Source of the DNA: Kordiimonadales bacterium
GTDB taxonomy: Bacteria; Pseudomonadota; Alphaproteobacteria; Sphingomonadales; Kordiimonadaceae
Assembly: GCA_015485385.1 (NCBI GenBank)
Contig: WFTS01000136.1
Location: 1-64,000 of the forward strand
Direction of reading: 5' to 3'
Length of the DNA: 64,000 bases
Numbering within the stretch: position 1 is the first letter of the stretch; each line of letters opens with the position of its first letter. The translations under genes and the position numbers were made by a program. This document shows, piece by piece, positions 43,484-52,669 of the stretch. The notes under the pieces were generated by a model that did no database searches, was not told the origin of the DNA, and worked only from the letters and a program-made list of their open reading frames with translations.

Positions 43484-44499
43484 GCGAGAAAACACCTCTC
43501 CAAATGACTATTGCCCAAGCCCTAAACAGAGCGCATCACCAGATTTTAGAGGCTGAGCCGCGTGCGATTGTTATTGGTGAAGATATTGTCGGCGGTGCGG
43601 GGTTGGACGGTAAAGAATTAGGCGGTGTGTTTGGGGTTACAGCAGGGCTGGCCTCGCGCTTTGGCACATCCCGTGTGATCGATACACCGATCTCGGAAAC
43701 TGCTTTTGTTGGTATGGGACTTGGGGCTGCTATGACAGGCTTGAAGCCCATTGTCGAAGTGATGTTCTGTGATTTTATTGGCGTGTGTTTTGACCAGATA
43801 TTAAATCAGGCAGCCAAGGCTCGCTATTTGTCGGGCGGCCGAATTGATGTGCCACTTGTGATTCGCACCACTATGGGCGCGGGCGATGGGTCAGCGGCCA
43901 TGCACAGCCAGTCGCTGCACGGTCTTTTAGCAAGCGTGCCGGGGCTATCGGTGGTCTGTGCCTCTACGCCATCAGACGCGGCGGGGCTTTTAAAATCCGC
44001 TCTCGCAGCACCAGACCCGGTGATTATGCTGGACCATAAAGGCCTTTACGGCATGATCGGTGACGTGGAGGCGGACTTGCCTGCGGTGCCGATAGGGCGT
44101 GGTCGGCTGGTACTCAAAGGCAGCGATATAACCCTCGTTGCGATCGGGGAAATGTTGGTCCGGGCCACAAAGGCCGCCGCACAACTTGCAGAACGCGGGG
44201 TCAGTGTAGAGATCATTGATCCGCGCAGTATTCAGCCATTAGACACCGATATGATTTTAACAAGTCTTGAGAAAACCAAACGGCTTTTGGTGGTGGACGA
44301 AGGCCCTTCATATGGTGGCTTTGCCGATAGGGTGATCGCTGTTGCTGCGTGTGACGGATATTCAGCGCTTAGCGCGGCGCCGCAGAAATTAACCCCGCCG
44401 CATACTCCTGTGCCGTATGGCCGTCTGCTTGAGGCCGCGTGGCTTCCAAGCTCTGAGGCGATAGTCAGCAAAATAGACGAGATGATGTATGAAGAATAA
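43480..44499 (+). CDS. 2-oxoacid dehydrogenase E1 component, beta subunit
   Basis: 339 residues. Transketolase-like pyrimidine-binding domain (QMTIAQALNRAHHQIL, IGEDIVGGAGLDGKELGGVFG, TPISETAFVGMGLGAAMTG) and C-terminal domain (VSVEIIDPRSIQPLDTDMI). With the alpha subunit it forms an alpha2-beta2 E1. It overlaps the alpha gene by 4 bp, and the following cytochrome gene by 11 bp, so all three are likely made together. Confidence 0.92.
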   Translation: MSEKTPLQMTIAQALNRAHHQILEAEPRAIVIGEDIVGGAGLDGKELGGVFGVTAGLASRFGTSRVIDTPISETAFVGMGLGAAMTGLKPIVEVMFCDFIGVCFDQILNQAAKARYLSGGRIDVPLVIRTTMGAGDGSAAMHSQSLHGLLASVPGLSVVCASTPSDAAGLLKSALAAPDPVIMLDHKGLYGMIGDVEADLPAVPIGRGRLVLKGSDITLVAIGEMLVRATKAAAQLAERGVSVEIIDPRSIQPLDTDMILTSLEKTKRLLVVDEGPSYGGFADRVIAVAACDGYSALSAAPQKLTPPHTPVPYGRLLEAAWLPSSEAIVSKIDEMMYEE

Positions 44500-45175
44500 C
44501 GCCCCTGAAACTTCGCATGCTGTCAAGGTTTGGGATGCGCCAACGCGTTTGTTTCACTGGGTGTTGGTGATTTTGGTGGCGTTGTCTGCCTATTCGGCAT
44601 TTCAGGATAAATTTGGCATTTACGCAGACATTCATCTTTGGTCGGGATACGGAGTTTTAACGCTGGTGGGGTGGCGTTTGATATGGGGCTTGATCGGCAG
44701 CGACAGTGCGCGCTTTAGCCATTTTATCAAAGGCCCTGTGGCAACGATTTCTTACGCTAAGACGGCATTTAAAAAAGCGCCTTATCGCTGGGTTGGGCAT
44801 AACCCAATGGGGGCTGTGTCGGTTGTGGCGATGTTGGTTTTGCTGGCGGTACAAGCAAGCCTTGGGTTGTTTGCAACCGACGACATGTTTTTCGCTGGCC
44901 CGCTTTCAGATACAGTAAGTGGCAGCCTTGCCGGTGATATTACCGGCCTGCATGAGCTTACAGGCTTTACCCTGTTTGGCCTTATAGCGCTGCATGTGCT
45001 GGTGATTGCCTTTATGGCTATTCGGCGGCGCAGCAATTTGCTGCTGCCAATGATCACTGGCTGGAAAAAAGATGCTCCCGCAGAGGCCTTGCCGCCCCGT
45101 CTGCGCTCCCCGCTTTTGGCTTTTGTTGTGCTGTTAGCGGTTGGTGCGGCCCTATATTTTTATATTTTCCGGTAA
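44489..45175 (+). CDS. Cytochrome b561-type membrane protein
   Basis: 228 residues with five hydrophobic segments, the last at the very C-terminus. VKVWDAPTRLFHWVLVILVAL is the hallmark opening of the cytochrome b/b6 (NapC/hydrogenase-type, COG3658) family; candidate haem ligands are in RLFHW, DIHLWSGYG, LHELTGF and LHVLVI. It would pass electrons between soluble donors and the quinone pool. Its start lies inside the 3' end of the E1-beta gene (11-bp overlap), an unusual partner for an E1. It converges with ubiB, 9 bp away. Confidence 0.88.
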   Translation: MKNNAPETSHAVKVWDAPTRLFHWVLVILVALSAYSAFQDKFGIYADIHLWSGYGVLTLVGWRLIWGLIGSDSARFSHFIKGPVATISYAKTAFKKAPYRWVGHNPMGAVSVVAMLVLLAVQASLGLFATDDMFFAGPLSDTVSGSLAGDITGLHELTGFTLFGLIALHVLVIAFMAIRRRSNLLLPMITGWKKDAPAEALPPRLRSPLLAFVVLLAVGAALYFYIFR

Positions 45176-45184
45176 GGCAAGGCG

Positions 45185-46726
45185 TTAAAGCGCAAGTATT
45201 TTTAAAATCAGCGCCCCAACCACCAAACCAAGTGCAAACGGCCATAGGTTTGAGCCCGCGGCTTGGGGTGACCCTTGCTGTTGTAGGGCTGGCTGCGGGG
45301 CAGGCTGAGGGTCGGGCTCATTTGCCGTCCAGCGGTCAATCAACGTAGGAAGGCGTTCCAAAAGGCGCGGAATTTGGTTGATGGCTTCGGCAAGCCGCAC
45401 TTCGGGGGACAGATTCTCCCTAATCCAGTGCTCAATCACGGGTTCGCTCAGTTTCCACATATTGGCTTGCGGGTTCAGATGCAAAGCCATGCCTTCAGCC
45501 ATCACCATGGTGCGCTGTAACAGTAAAAGCTGTGGCTGGGTTTGCATATTGAAGCGTTCAGTGGTGGCAAAAAGCTGTGCCAATAATTTGCCCGCAGAGA
45601 CCTCTTCTATGGGCAGGTCCATGATAGGGTCAGCAATAGCGCGAAGGGCTTGGGCAAATTCTTCCAAATTGGCGCCCTTTGGGACATAACCTGCATCAAA
45701 ATGCACTTGGGCTACACGCATGTAATCCCGGCGGATAAAGCCGTACAATATTTCCGCAAGAAAGCGGCGTTCTAATTTTGTAAGCCGTCCCATGATGCCA
45801 AAATCAACAGCAACGATCATGCCGTCAGACTGCACAATCAGGTTGCCTTGGTGCAAATCGGCATGAAAATAGCCGTCCCTCAGGGCTTGGGTGAGGAAAA
45901 TTTGCACCACGGTTTCACCAAGTTTTGGCAGATCGTGCCCGGCTTGGATGAGTGCGGTTTTATCGGCAAAGCGAATACCGTCGATCCATTCCAGCGTTAA
46001 AATACGCGGGGCTGTTAGGTTCCATACCACTTCCGGCACCCGGTAGCGGCTCTCTCCGGCCATATTGTCGCCCAGTTCGGCCGCAGCCGCCGCTTCGTTT
46101 TGAAGGTTCATTTCCTGCAAGGCGGTTTCGCGCACTTTATCAACGATCTTCAAGAGGCGTAAACGGCGAGCTTCGGTGCTGTGACGTTCTGCGATGGCCG
46201 ATAACCAATCAAACAGCGCGAGATCCCGCAGGAAGCGTTTTTCGATGCCGGGCCGCAATATTTTAACTGCCACAGTTTGGCCGTCGGTTGTGACAGCCTT
46301 GTGCACCTGTGCAATTGAAGCTGCTGCAATTGCGGCCCCATCAAAGGCGCTAAAATGATCCTCTAATACTCCGCCAAGTTGGGCTTCGATGGTGGCTTTG
46401 GCTTGTGCAGCCGGGAACGGGGGCAGGCTGTCTTGCAGCGTCAGCAACCCTTCAGCGATTGGGCGACCAACCAAATCAGGGCGGGTCGCTAGCGTTTGAC
46501 CAAGCTTGATATAAGCAGGCCCCATGGCAGCGAGTGCAAGCGCGAGGCGCTTTCCGTCTGCTTTTGGTAATTTTATCCGGCGCGGGATATAAAAAGTGAA
46601 GGCACGCAAAAGACGCGGAGCCCAGCTTGGAATATCTTCGATATTTTCCAGCGCCCGGATCGCCCCAAATCGCCTAAGGCCCACGGCCAGCATAAACAGT
46701 TGGCTAAGATGTTTGATAAATCCCAT
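45185..46726 (-). CDS. ubiB: Ubiquinone biosynthesis ATPase/regulatory protein UbiB
   Basis: 513 residues, atypical kinase (ABC1/ADCK) family. Visible motifs: KxGQ-type AYIKLGQTLATRPDLVG, Ala-rich loop IAAASIAQVHKAV, catalytic lysine TVAVKILRPG, FHADLHQGNLIV and VDFGIMG. Two C-terminal hydrophobic helices (WPFALGLVVGALILKIL at the end) anchor it in the membrane. It is needed for coenzyme Q synthesis. It begins 5 bp after ubiE, an operon conserved in Alphaproteobacteria. Confidence 0.96.
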   Translation of the reverse strand: MGFIKHLSQLFMLAVGLRRFGAIRALENIEDIPSWAPRLLRAFTFYIPRRIKLPKADGKRLALALAAMGPAYIKLGQTLATRPDLVGRPIAEGLLTLQDSLPPFPAAQAKATIEAQLGGVLEDHFSAFDGAAIAAASIAQVHKAVTTDGQTVAVKILRPGIEKRFLRDLALFDWLSAIAERHSTEARRLRLLKIVDKVRETALQEMNLQNEAAAAAELGDNMAGESRYRVPEVVWNLTAPRILTLEWIDGIRFADKTALIQAGHDLPKLGETVVQIFLTQALRDGYFHADLHQGNLIVQSDGMIVAVDFGIMGRLTKLERRFLAEILYGFIRRDYMRVAQVHFDAGYVPKGANLEEFAQALRAIADPIMDLPIEEVSAGKLLAQLFATTERFNMQTQPQLLLLQRTMVMAEGMALHLNPQANMWKLSEPVIEHWIRENLSPEVRLAEAINQIPRLLERLPTLIDRWTANEPDPQPAPQPALQQQGSPQAAGSNLWPFALGLVVGALILKILAL

Positions 46727-46731
46727 CCGAA

Positions 46732-47535
46732 TTATATCCGTGTGCCGTTATGAATTGCAACAAAGCCCGCTGTCATTGTGCGGTGGCTGACACGAGAAAA
46801 GCCGGCTGTTTTGATCATGGTTTCGAATTTGGCTGGCGTTGGGAATCGGCGAATCGATTCGGCGAGATATTGGTAACTGTCCCGGTCATTCGCAATCAGC
46901 TCTCCCATTTTGGGCATGACATTATAACTATAAGCGTCATAGCCTTTTTGCAGGATCGGCACGACAGTGGGGCTAAATTCTAGGCACAGAAACTTTCCGC
47001 CCGGTTTTAATACCCGGTAGGCTTCTGTAAGCGCCTCATCAATCCGGGTTACGTTCCTGATTCCGAAGGCGATAGTATAGGCATCCATAGACTTGTCAGG
47101 AAAGGGTAAGTGCATCGCATCGCCGCAGATAAAATCTGCTCGGGCATCATAACCAGCTTGGATAGCGCGCCTTTGTCCCACGCGCAGCATTTCTGCATTG
47201 ATATCACAGATGGTTACATGGCCGTCAGGGCAGGCATCAAGAAAGCGAAAGCCGATATCCCCTGTGCCGCCCGCCATATCCAAAAGCTTCATGTCGGGGC
47301 GTGGATTAAGGCTATCGATTAAGGAGTTTTTCCATGACCGGTGGATACCGACAGTCATGACATCATTCATCAAATCATATTGCCCAGCAACGCTATCAAA
47401 AACGCCTTTCACCATGCTTGCCTTTTCGCTTTCTTTCACAGTTTGAAAGCCAAAATGCGTGGTGGCACTTTTTTGATCAGGTGTCTGATTTATATCGTGT
47501 TTAGCGCTTGACATATAAGCCTGTAACCTTGTCAT
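46732..47535 (-). CDS. ubiE: Demethylmenaquinol/ubiquinone methyltransferase UbiE
   Basis: 267 residues. C-methyltransferase of ubiquinone synthesis. ATTHFGFQTVKESEKASMV and FDSVAGQYDLMNDVMTVGIHRSWK are the family signature, with motif I LDMAGGTGDIGFRF and post-motif AFGIRNVTRIDEAL. The start could instead be the ATG at 47514 (MSSAKHDIN), which has a closer AGG. It is divergent from mutM. Confidence 0.96.
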   Translation of the reverse strand: MTRLQAYMSSAKHDINQTPDQKSATTHFGFQTVKESEKASMVKGVFDSVAGQYDLMNDVMTVGIHRSWKNSLIDSLNPRPDMKLLDMAGGTGDIGFRFLDACPDGHVTICDINAEMLRVGQRRAIQAGYDARADFICGDAMHLPFPDKSMDAYTIAFGIRNVTRIDEALTEAYRVLKPGGKFLCLEFSPTVVPILQKGYDAYSYNVMPKMGELIANDRDSYQYLAESIRRFPTPAKFETMIKTAGFSRVSHRTMTAGFVAIHNGTRI

Positions 47536-47623
47536 CTAAGCGAAATTGTTTCGCGGGGGACCATAACCGACACCGCCATATGATACCAGTATCTTTAGCC
47601 AAAGCAGCACAGAGCGCGACAAT

Positions 47624-48457
47624 ATGCCCGAACTTCCCGAAGTAGAAACCGTCCGGCGTGGCTTAGCTCCTGTCTTGGAAGGGGCTGTGATCGCACAAGC
47701 GATTACTCGGCGGGACGGCTTGCGCTTCCCTTTTCCCGCAGATTTTGCACAACGCCTAGAAGGCAACCGCGTCACGGGGCTGAGGCGGCGGTCAAAATAT
47801 ATCTTGATAGACTGTGCAGACGGCTTGGTGGTGATCCTGCATTTGGGCATGTCAGGGCGGGTCACTATATATAAGGACGGTGAAACCCCCTGTATTGGCA
47901 AGCATGACCATGTAAGCCTGATTACCCAAAGGGGTGATCATGTGGTTTATACTGACCCACGCCGGTTTGGCATTATCACTTTCACGGACACGTCAACAAT
48001 GGATGCACATCCTTTGTTGAAAAACATTGGCCCTGAACCTTTGGGCAATGGTTTCAATGGTGCTGTTCTGGATGCAGGGCTATCAGGCAAAAAAGCCTCG
48101 ATCAAAGCCGCTCTTTTGGACCAAAGATTGGTTGCGGGACTTGGGAATATATATGTTTGCGAAATATTGTGGCGTGCGGGTATCAGCCCGACACGGTGTG
48201 CGGGATTGGTTGCGGGTGAAAAAACCGAGGCGCTTGTCCCTATTATTCGCAGTGTTTTAGAAGAAGCCATCAAGGCGGGAGGATCAACTTTGAAAGATTA
48301 TGCCCGCGTTGATGGTGAGCTGGGCTATTTTCAGCATAGTTTTAAAGTCTATGGTCGCGAAGGGGAGGCTTGTTTGACGCCCAAGTGCGGTGGTACGGTA
48401 AAGCGAATCGCGCAATCAGGCCGCTCTAGTTTCTATTGCCCCAAGTGCCAACGCTAA
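47624..48457 (+). CDS. mutM: Formamidopyrimidine-DNA glycosylase
   Basis: 277 residues. It removes 8-oxoguanine and Fapy lesions. The N-terminal [14 protein letters not shown] provides the catalytic Pro2 and Glu3; [11 protein letters not shown] and HLGMSGRV follow; the C-terminal zinc finger reads CLTPKCGG ... FYCPKC. All key residues are present. It is followed by a small secreted protein gene only 20 bp later. Confidence 0.97.
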   Translation: MPELPEVETVRRGLAPVLEGAVIAQAITRRDGLRFPFPADFAQRLEGNRVTGLRRRSKYILIDCADGLVVILHLGMSGRVTIYKDGETPCIGKHDHVSLITQRGDHVVYTDPRRFGIITFTDTSTMDAHPLLKNIGPEPLGNGFNGAVLDAGLSGKKASIKAALLDQRLVAGLGNIYVCEILWRAGISPTRCAGLVAGEKTEALVPIIRSVLEEAIKAGGSTLKDYARVDGELGYFQHSFKVYGREGEACLTPKCGGTVKRIAQSGRSSFYCPKCQR

Positions 48458-48477
48458 CCGCGACCAGAAGGAACACC

Positions 48478-48846
48478 ATGCGTAAAATATTATTATGGAC
48501 GGTTGCCCTGCTGACAGTTCCGTTGAATGCTCAAGATATTGAGCAAGCTTTTATTGACGGCTTCCCGGACGTGCCGTTGCTTGCGGGTATGCAGGAAATT
48601 GCCGAAGAACGACTCGTTTTTGATACACCTGCCGGCACGGTTGCTCAAAGTGAATTGAAGGGCGAAAAATCCGCCAAAGCCGCGCTTGACCGCTATCAGA
48701 ACGCTTTGCCGACATTTGGTTGGCACTGTGAGCGCAGCACATTGAAACTGGTCTGTTTACTTGATGGTAATAGACTTACGTTCACCAGAAAAACTGCGCC
48801 AAAGAAAAGTGGACGCATCATCTTGCGGCTGGAACCTATTGCATAA
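48478..48846 (+). CDS. Small secreted protein of unknown function
   Basis: 122 residues with a signal peptide (MRKILLWTVALLTVPLNA, cleavage before QD). The mature part contains a cysteine pair (WHCERSTLKLVCLL) and ends RIILRLEPIA. I do not recognise the family by motif, but small exported proteins after mutM are found in this class. ATG at 48478 has AAGGAA upstream; it is probably cotranscribed with mutM. Confidence 0.75.
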   Translation: MRKILLWTVALLTVPLNAQDIEQAFIDGFPDVPLLAGMQEIAEERLVFDTPAGTVAQSELKGEKSAKAALDRYQNALPTFGWHCERSTLKLVCLLDGNRLTFTRKTAPKKSGRIILRLEPIA

Positions 48847-48950
48847 CCAAATATGCTACCTGAAAGGCACATTAAGATAAATTGCTTTGAAATCTTCCAG
48901 ACTCCAAGTATCAAACTGCACTTAAGTCGGACCAAAAAGAAGGCTCTTCC

Positions 48951-49727
48951 ATGACTTTTGAAACGATCTTGCTCGATAAACAAGAAGGGGTAGGACTGAT
49001 CACTTTGAACAGGCCTGAAGCGCTTAATGCGCTGAATGCCAAGCTTTTGAGCGAGCTTTCGGACGTACTGTTGGCCCTTGACGCTGATGATGATATCGGC
49101 GCAGTGGTTATCACTGGCAGCGAGAAAGCCTTTGCTGCGGGGGCTGATATTAAAGAAATGTCCACGCTAAGTTTCGCTGATATTCTTAAAGAAGATCGTT
49201 TTGCCGATATCAATGGTGCGTTCGCGCGCTTGCGCAAACCTGTGATTGCTGCTGTGGCAGGCTATGCCCTCGGGGGCGGTTGCGAAATCGCCATGGCGTG
49301 TGATTTTATCATTGCCGCGGAAAATGCCAAATTCGGCCAGCCTGAGATCAAGCTTGGCGTAATCCCTGGCATTGGTGGTTCTCAGCGCCTCACACGTTTG
49401 GTGGGCAAAGCCAAGGCGATGGATATGATGCTGACGGGCCGCAATATGGATGCGGTCGAAGCTGAACGGGCGGGCCTTATCAGCCGAATCGTACCAACGG
49501 ACGATCTTTTGGACAATGCGATGAAGGTTGCGGCGTCCATTGCTGAACTGTCATCGCCCTCGGTTTATCTTGCGAAAGAAGCCACCAACAGGGCGCTTGA
49601 GACAACACTGGCAGAAGGTTTACTGTTTGAGCGCAGGGCCTTCCATTCTTTGTTTGCGACCGATGACCAAAAGGAAGGCATGAGCGCCTTCATTGAAAAG
49701 CGGCAGCCGCAATTTAAAAACAAGTAG
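48951..49727 (+). CDS. Enoyl-CoA hydratase
   Basis: 258 residues, crotonase superfamily. The oxyanion-hole strands [11 protein letters not shown] and [15 protein letters not shown] and the two catalytic glutamates (in GGGCEIAM and FGQPEIKLG) are in place; [24 protein letters not shown] is typical of short-chain enoyl-CoA hydratases (PaaF/FadB1-like). It hydrates trans-2-enoyl-CoA in fatty acid breakdown. It lies upstream of rpsT, as in many Alphaproteobacteria. Confidence 0.94.
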   Translation: MTFETILLDKQEGVGLITLNRPEALNALNAKLLSELSDVLLALDADDDIGAVVITGSEKAFAAGADIKEMSTLSFADILKEDRFADINGAFARLRKPVIAAVAGYALGGGCEIAMACDFIIAAENAKFGQPEIKLGVIPGIGGSQRLTRLVGKAKAMDMMLTGRNMDAVEAERAGLISRIVPTDDLLDNAMKVAASIAELSSPSVYLAKEATNRALETTLAEGLLFERRAFHSLFATDDQKEGMSAFIEKRQPQFKNK

Positions 49728-49738
49728 GCAAAGAATTT

Positions 49739-49766
49739 AAAAGCCCGGAATTGTGGCCTTTTTGCC
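49739..49766 (+). terminator. Possible terminator after enoyl-CoA hydratase
   Basis: AAAAGCC and GGCCTTTTT can pair with one bulge around CGGAATTGT, 12 nt after the stop, followed by T. The stem is short. Confidence 0.4.
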
Positions 49767-49768
49767 CC

Positions 49769-49797
49769 TTGACCAATCCTGATTTGGGGTATATAGA
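49769..49797 (+). promoter_or_regulatory. Promoter of rpsT
   Basis: TTGACC (49769-49774), 17-nt spacer, TATAGA (49792-49797). It is followed by a roughly 130-nt leader before the rpsT ATG. Confidence 0.65.
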
Positions 49798-49933
49798 CCG
49801 CACCTCGAAATAGAAATTTCTCGCGGGACCCGCCGTTTGCGGCCGCGGATATACAAACAATGAGTAAAGGGCGAACGTGCCAGCCGTATAAATGCGGAAT
49901 TAAGGCGCACCCCAATGAAGGTTAGAAAAGATT

Positions 49934-50197
49934 ATGGCAAATACACCGCAGGCCAAAAAACGGATCCGTCGCAATGATCGCCGCGCTGAAATCAACAAAT
50001 CACGCGTGAGCCGTATCCGCACATTCGTCCGTAAGGTTGAAGATGCGATCACAGCGGGTGACAAATCTGCTGCTAGCGACGCTCTGAAGGCTGCACAGCC
50101 GGAAATTATGCGCGGCGTAACAAAAGGTGTGATGCACAAGAAAACAGCATCACGAAAAGTTTCTCGGTTGGCTGCGGCTGTTAACGCCATTGCTTAA
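49934..50197 (+). CDS. rpsT: 30S ribosomal protein S20
   Basis: 87 residues, basic, all helical: [20 protein letters not shown] at the start and [20 protein letters not shown] near the end are the standard S20 signatures. It binds 16S rRNA early in assembly. It is followed by an intrinsic terminator and the dnaA region. Confidence 0.98.
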   Translation: MANTPQAKKRIRRNDRRAEINKSRVSRIRTFVRKVEDAITAGDKSAASDALKAAQPEIMRGVTKGVMHKKTASRKVSRLAAAVNAIA

Positions 50198-50237
50198 CTA
50201 AAAATCCGATTCGCTGCTTAGAGGCGGGTAGAATTTT

Positions 50238-50269
50238 AAAGGCTGCACCATTTTTGGTGTGGCCTTTTT
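50238..50269 (+). terminator. Rho-independent terminator after rpsT
   Basis: AAAGGCTGCACC pairs with GGTGTGGCCTTT around ATTTTT, followed by a T-run. Confidence 0.9.
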
Positions 50270-50798
50270 CATTTTGGCACAGGCTTTTCAGAACAAAGCG
50301 AGCACGAAATTTTGCAAATTTTGCAAGAAAACAACATCTGGTATGCCTCTCCGATTCACGCCATAGGCCGCTATAAAAAATCATCGTCAAGTGATAGATT
50401 CAGTTGCTGGCACATAGGCCCCCATGTATCTTCAATTTCAGAACGCGACGGGACGCTTTGGGCAACCAACCACCTCTTCTATGAGGATCTGTCCAGAAGT
50501 AAGTCAGGCTAGGGAATTACGCTGGGGTTACGCCGTCGCAATTGAATAATATATCGGTTAGAACGCAGACAAAGGCTGTTTCGTTCGCTCCCGCTGGGCG
50601 CTGCAGGGCATGCCTAGGATACTCTCAAGGACTGGCTTGAGGGAACAGATCAAAGACCGCTGAATAACGGCCTAAGGTTTTGAATATATGGGGAAAACTG
50701 ATCAAAATATATTGGTTTAGGCGTGGTTTTTAGGGTCGGGGCGCATACAGAGATAGAGCAAGCCACCGTTTTGAGTGCATATAGGGGCGAAAAGCTCA
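50270..50798. other. Gene-free region between rpsT and dnaA
   Basis: About 530 bp with no convincing gene. A frame running up to 50512 could encode a 66-residue fragment (LQENNIWYASPIHAIGRYK and on), but it lacks a ribosome-binding site and may be a decayed gene. AAATTTTGC is duplicated in tandem at about 50308-50325. No TTATCCACA-type DnaA box is visible, so I find no support for an origin here. The dnaA promoter is presumably within the AT-rich stretch around 50680-50730. Confidence 0.5.
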
Positions 50799-52316
50799 AT
50801 GGCTGACAGGGAGTTTGATAAAATGGGGGGAACCGGGGGCTTTGTGGCTCGGAAGCAGGGTGCGTTTACGCGGTCCGCAGATCAGAAAAATGATCACAAA
50901 AGTGCCGAGCAAGCAACCGTTGGGTCAGCCGCTGGAGCAGGTCTGGCCGCCGGGGATGATGGATCTCCTTGGGTGCGAGTTTGTGATAAATTCAAACATG
51001 AATTTGGCCAACATGCCTATAGCACATGGCTTGGCCAACTTGGTTACGACGGCGTAGATGCGGATACTGTAGAATTAACCGCGCCAACGAAATTTGTGCG
51101 CGACTGGATTCAGCGCAATTATGCCCCGCGTATTCAGGATTTCTTTAGAGCTGATAATCCGCGCATTAAAAATGTGAGCATCCGCTTGTCTGCGCGCAAA
51201 GAAATAAAGCGACCAACCACGGGCCAACTGGGTGCAGTGGCTGCTTCAGGCTCAGCGACAGCAAGGGCTGCCCTGTCTGCTCCGGTTGATGAAGGCAGCG
51301 CACTAGACCCTAAATATACTTTCGACAGCTTTGTCGTTGGTAAATCAAATGAGCTGGCTTACGCCGCCGCCAAACGTATTGCTGAAACCAATGATGTAAC
51401 CTTTAACCCGCTCTTTTTGCACGGCGGGGTTGGCCTTGGTAAAACGCACCTGATGCACGCCATTGCGTGGGAAGCAAAGCGCCACAATCCGTCAAAGCGC
51501 GTGGCGTATATTTCAGCTGAAAAATTCATGTTTGAATTTATAGCAGCGCTTCGGTTTAAGGACACACACGCCTTTAAGCAAAAGTTCCGCACGGTTGACC
51601 TGCTGATGGTTGATGATGTGCAATTTATTGCCAATAAAAATAGCACGCAGGAAGAGTTTTTTCACACCTTCAATGCGCTGGTTGATAACCGCTGTCAGGT
51701 CGTGATCACGGCTGACCGGTCCCCTACTGATCTGGAAGGCATTGAAGACCGTATCGTGTCGCGCCTTGGGTGGGGCTTGGTCGCTGATATTCATCCTACC
51801 GATTATGAACTGCGATTTGGCATTCTCCAATCGAAGGCCGAACAAGTCGAAGGCGTTCTCGTGCCCGTTGAGATACTAGAGTTTCTCGCTCGGCGTATCA
51901 CCTCCAACGTGCGGGAACTTGAGGGTGCCTTGAACCGCGTAATGGCCTACGCCATGCTTGTGGGCCGCCCGATCACTATGGATATGACGCGCGAGGTGCT
52001 GCAAGACTTGATCCGCGCCAATGACCGCAAGTTGACCATCGACGAAATTCAGCGCGCGGTTGCGGATTATTTCAACCTGCGACTTGCTGAAATGCTGTCT
52101 GAGCGTCGCTCGCGCAATATTGCACGCCCACGGCAGATGGCCATGTATCTTGCCAAACAGCTTACCAGCCGAAGCCTGCCTGAGATTGGTCGAAGGTTTG
52201 GAGGGCGTGACCATACGACCGTGATGCATGCTGTGCGCAAAATCGAAGATCTGCGCCGCGATGATAGCCAGATAGACGATGATGTCACTCGGCTTTTGCG
52301 CCACTTGGAAGCGTGA
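50799..52316 (+). CDS. dnaA: Chromosomal replication initiator protein DnaA
   Basis: 505 residues: a low-complexity N-terminal lead of about 45 residues, domain I (WVRVCDKFKHEFGQHAYSTWL), a variable linker, the AAA+ domain with Walker A GGVGLGKTHLMHAI and Walker B LLMVDDVQFI, and the DNA-binding domain IV ending GGRDHTTVMHAVRKIEDL. Start choice: the ATG at 50799 (MADREFDK) has GGGGCG upstream; a GTG at 50775 would add 8 residues. The Gly/Ala-rich lead is unusual for DnaA. It is followed by a terminator and dnaN. Confidence 0.96.
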   Translation: MADREFDKMGGTGGFVARKQGAFTRSADQKNDHKSAEQATVGSAAGAGLAAGDDGSPWVRVCDKFKHEFGQHAYSTWLGQLGYDGVDADTVELTAPTKFVRDWIQRNYAPRIQDFFRADNPRIKNVSIRLSARKEIKRPTTGQLGAVAASGSATARAALSAPVDEGSALDPKYTFDSFVVGKSNELAYAAAKRIAETNDVTFNPLFLHGGVGLGKTHLMHAIAWEAKRHNPSKRVAYISAEKFMFEFIAALRFKDTHAFKQKFRTVDLLMVDDVQFIANKNSTQEEFFHTFNALVDNRCQVVITADRSPTDLEGIEDRIVSRLGWGLVADIHPTDYELRFGILQSKAEQVEGVLVPVEILEFLARRITSNVRELEGALNRVMAYAMLVGRPITMDMTREVLQDLIRANDRKLTIDEIQRAVADYFNLRLAEMLSERRSRNIARPRQMAMYLAKQLTSRSLPEIGRRFGGRDHTTVMHAVRKIEDLRRDDSQIDDDVTRLLRHLEA

Positions 52317-52669
52317 AGACTACACTGAATTTTGACGCGGGCCTGACCTCGGGCTTGCCGCCTTTTCCAGCCTCATGAGGCGCCCTTGAGATAGTTGGGG
52401 GCGACTCGGCAGAAACCTTATCTTTTATCCCCTCAAAAAAAACGCACTTTTTGGCGTTTTTCATTTGGTTTAGCGCGGAAAATCGCTATTGTTCTAGATC
52501 AAGGATTGCTTGCTGATCAGCATCAATTTTATGGGCTTTGAAATGGCGCTTTTGGCATGTTTCAAGAACCGGGTATGCCCCGGTGCCGGGGGGAGGAAAC
52601 CGGGCTCTATAAAGGGCGCTTGATGGGCAGGGGATTAGGAAAAACGCAGTCAGACAAGAAGAAGTATTC
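52317..52669. other. dnaA-dnaN intergenic region
   Basis: 353 bp without a gene, holding the dnaA terminator and presumably the dnaN promoter. No DnaA boxes and no repeats stand out. Confidence 0.5.
52438..52462 (+). terminator. Rho-independent terminator after dnaA
   Basis: AAAAACGC (52438-52445) and GCGTTTTT (52454-52461) form a perfect 8-bp stem with an 8-nt loop, ending in T. It lies 120 nt after the dnaA stop, so dnaN is likely transcribed from its own promoter. Confidence 0.85.

Noticed and set aside
50312-50512. 66-residue frame upstream of dnaA
   Set aside because: TTG start without a ribosome-binding site, no recognisable domain; at most a gene remnant.
50270-50798. Replication origin next to dnaA
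   Set aside because: No TTATCCACA-type boxes or AT-rich unwinding repeats; GANTC sites are present at about the chance rate.
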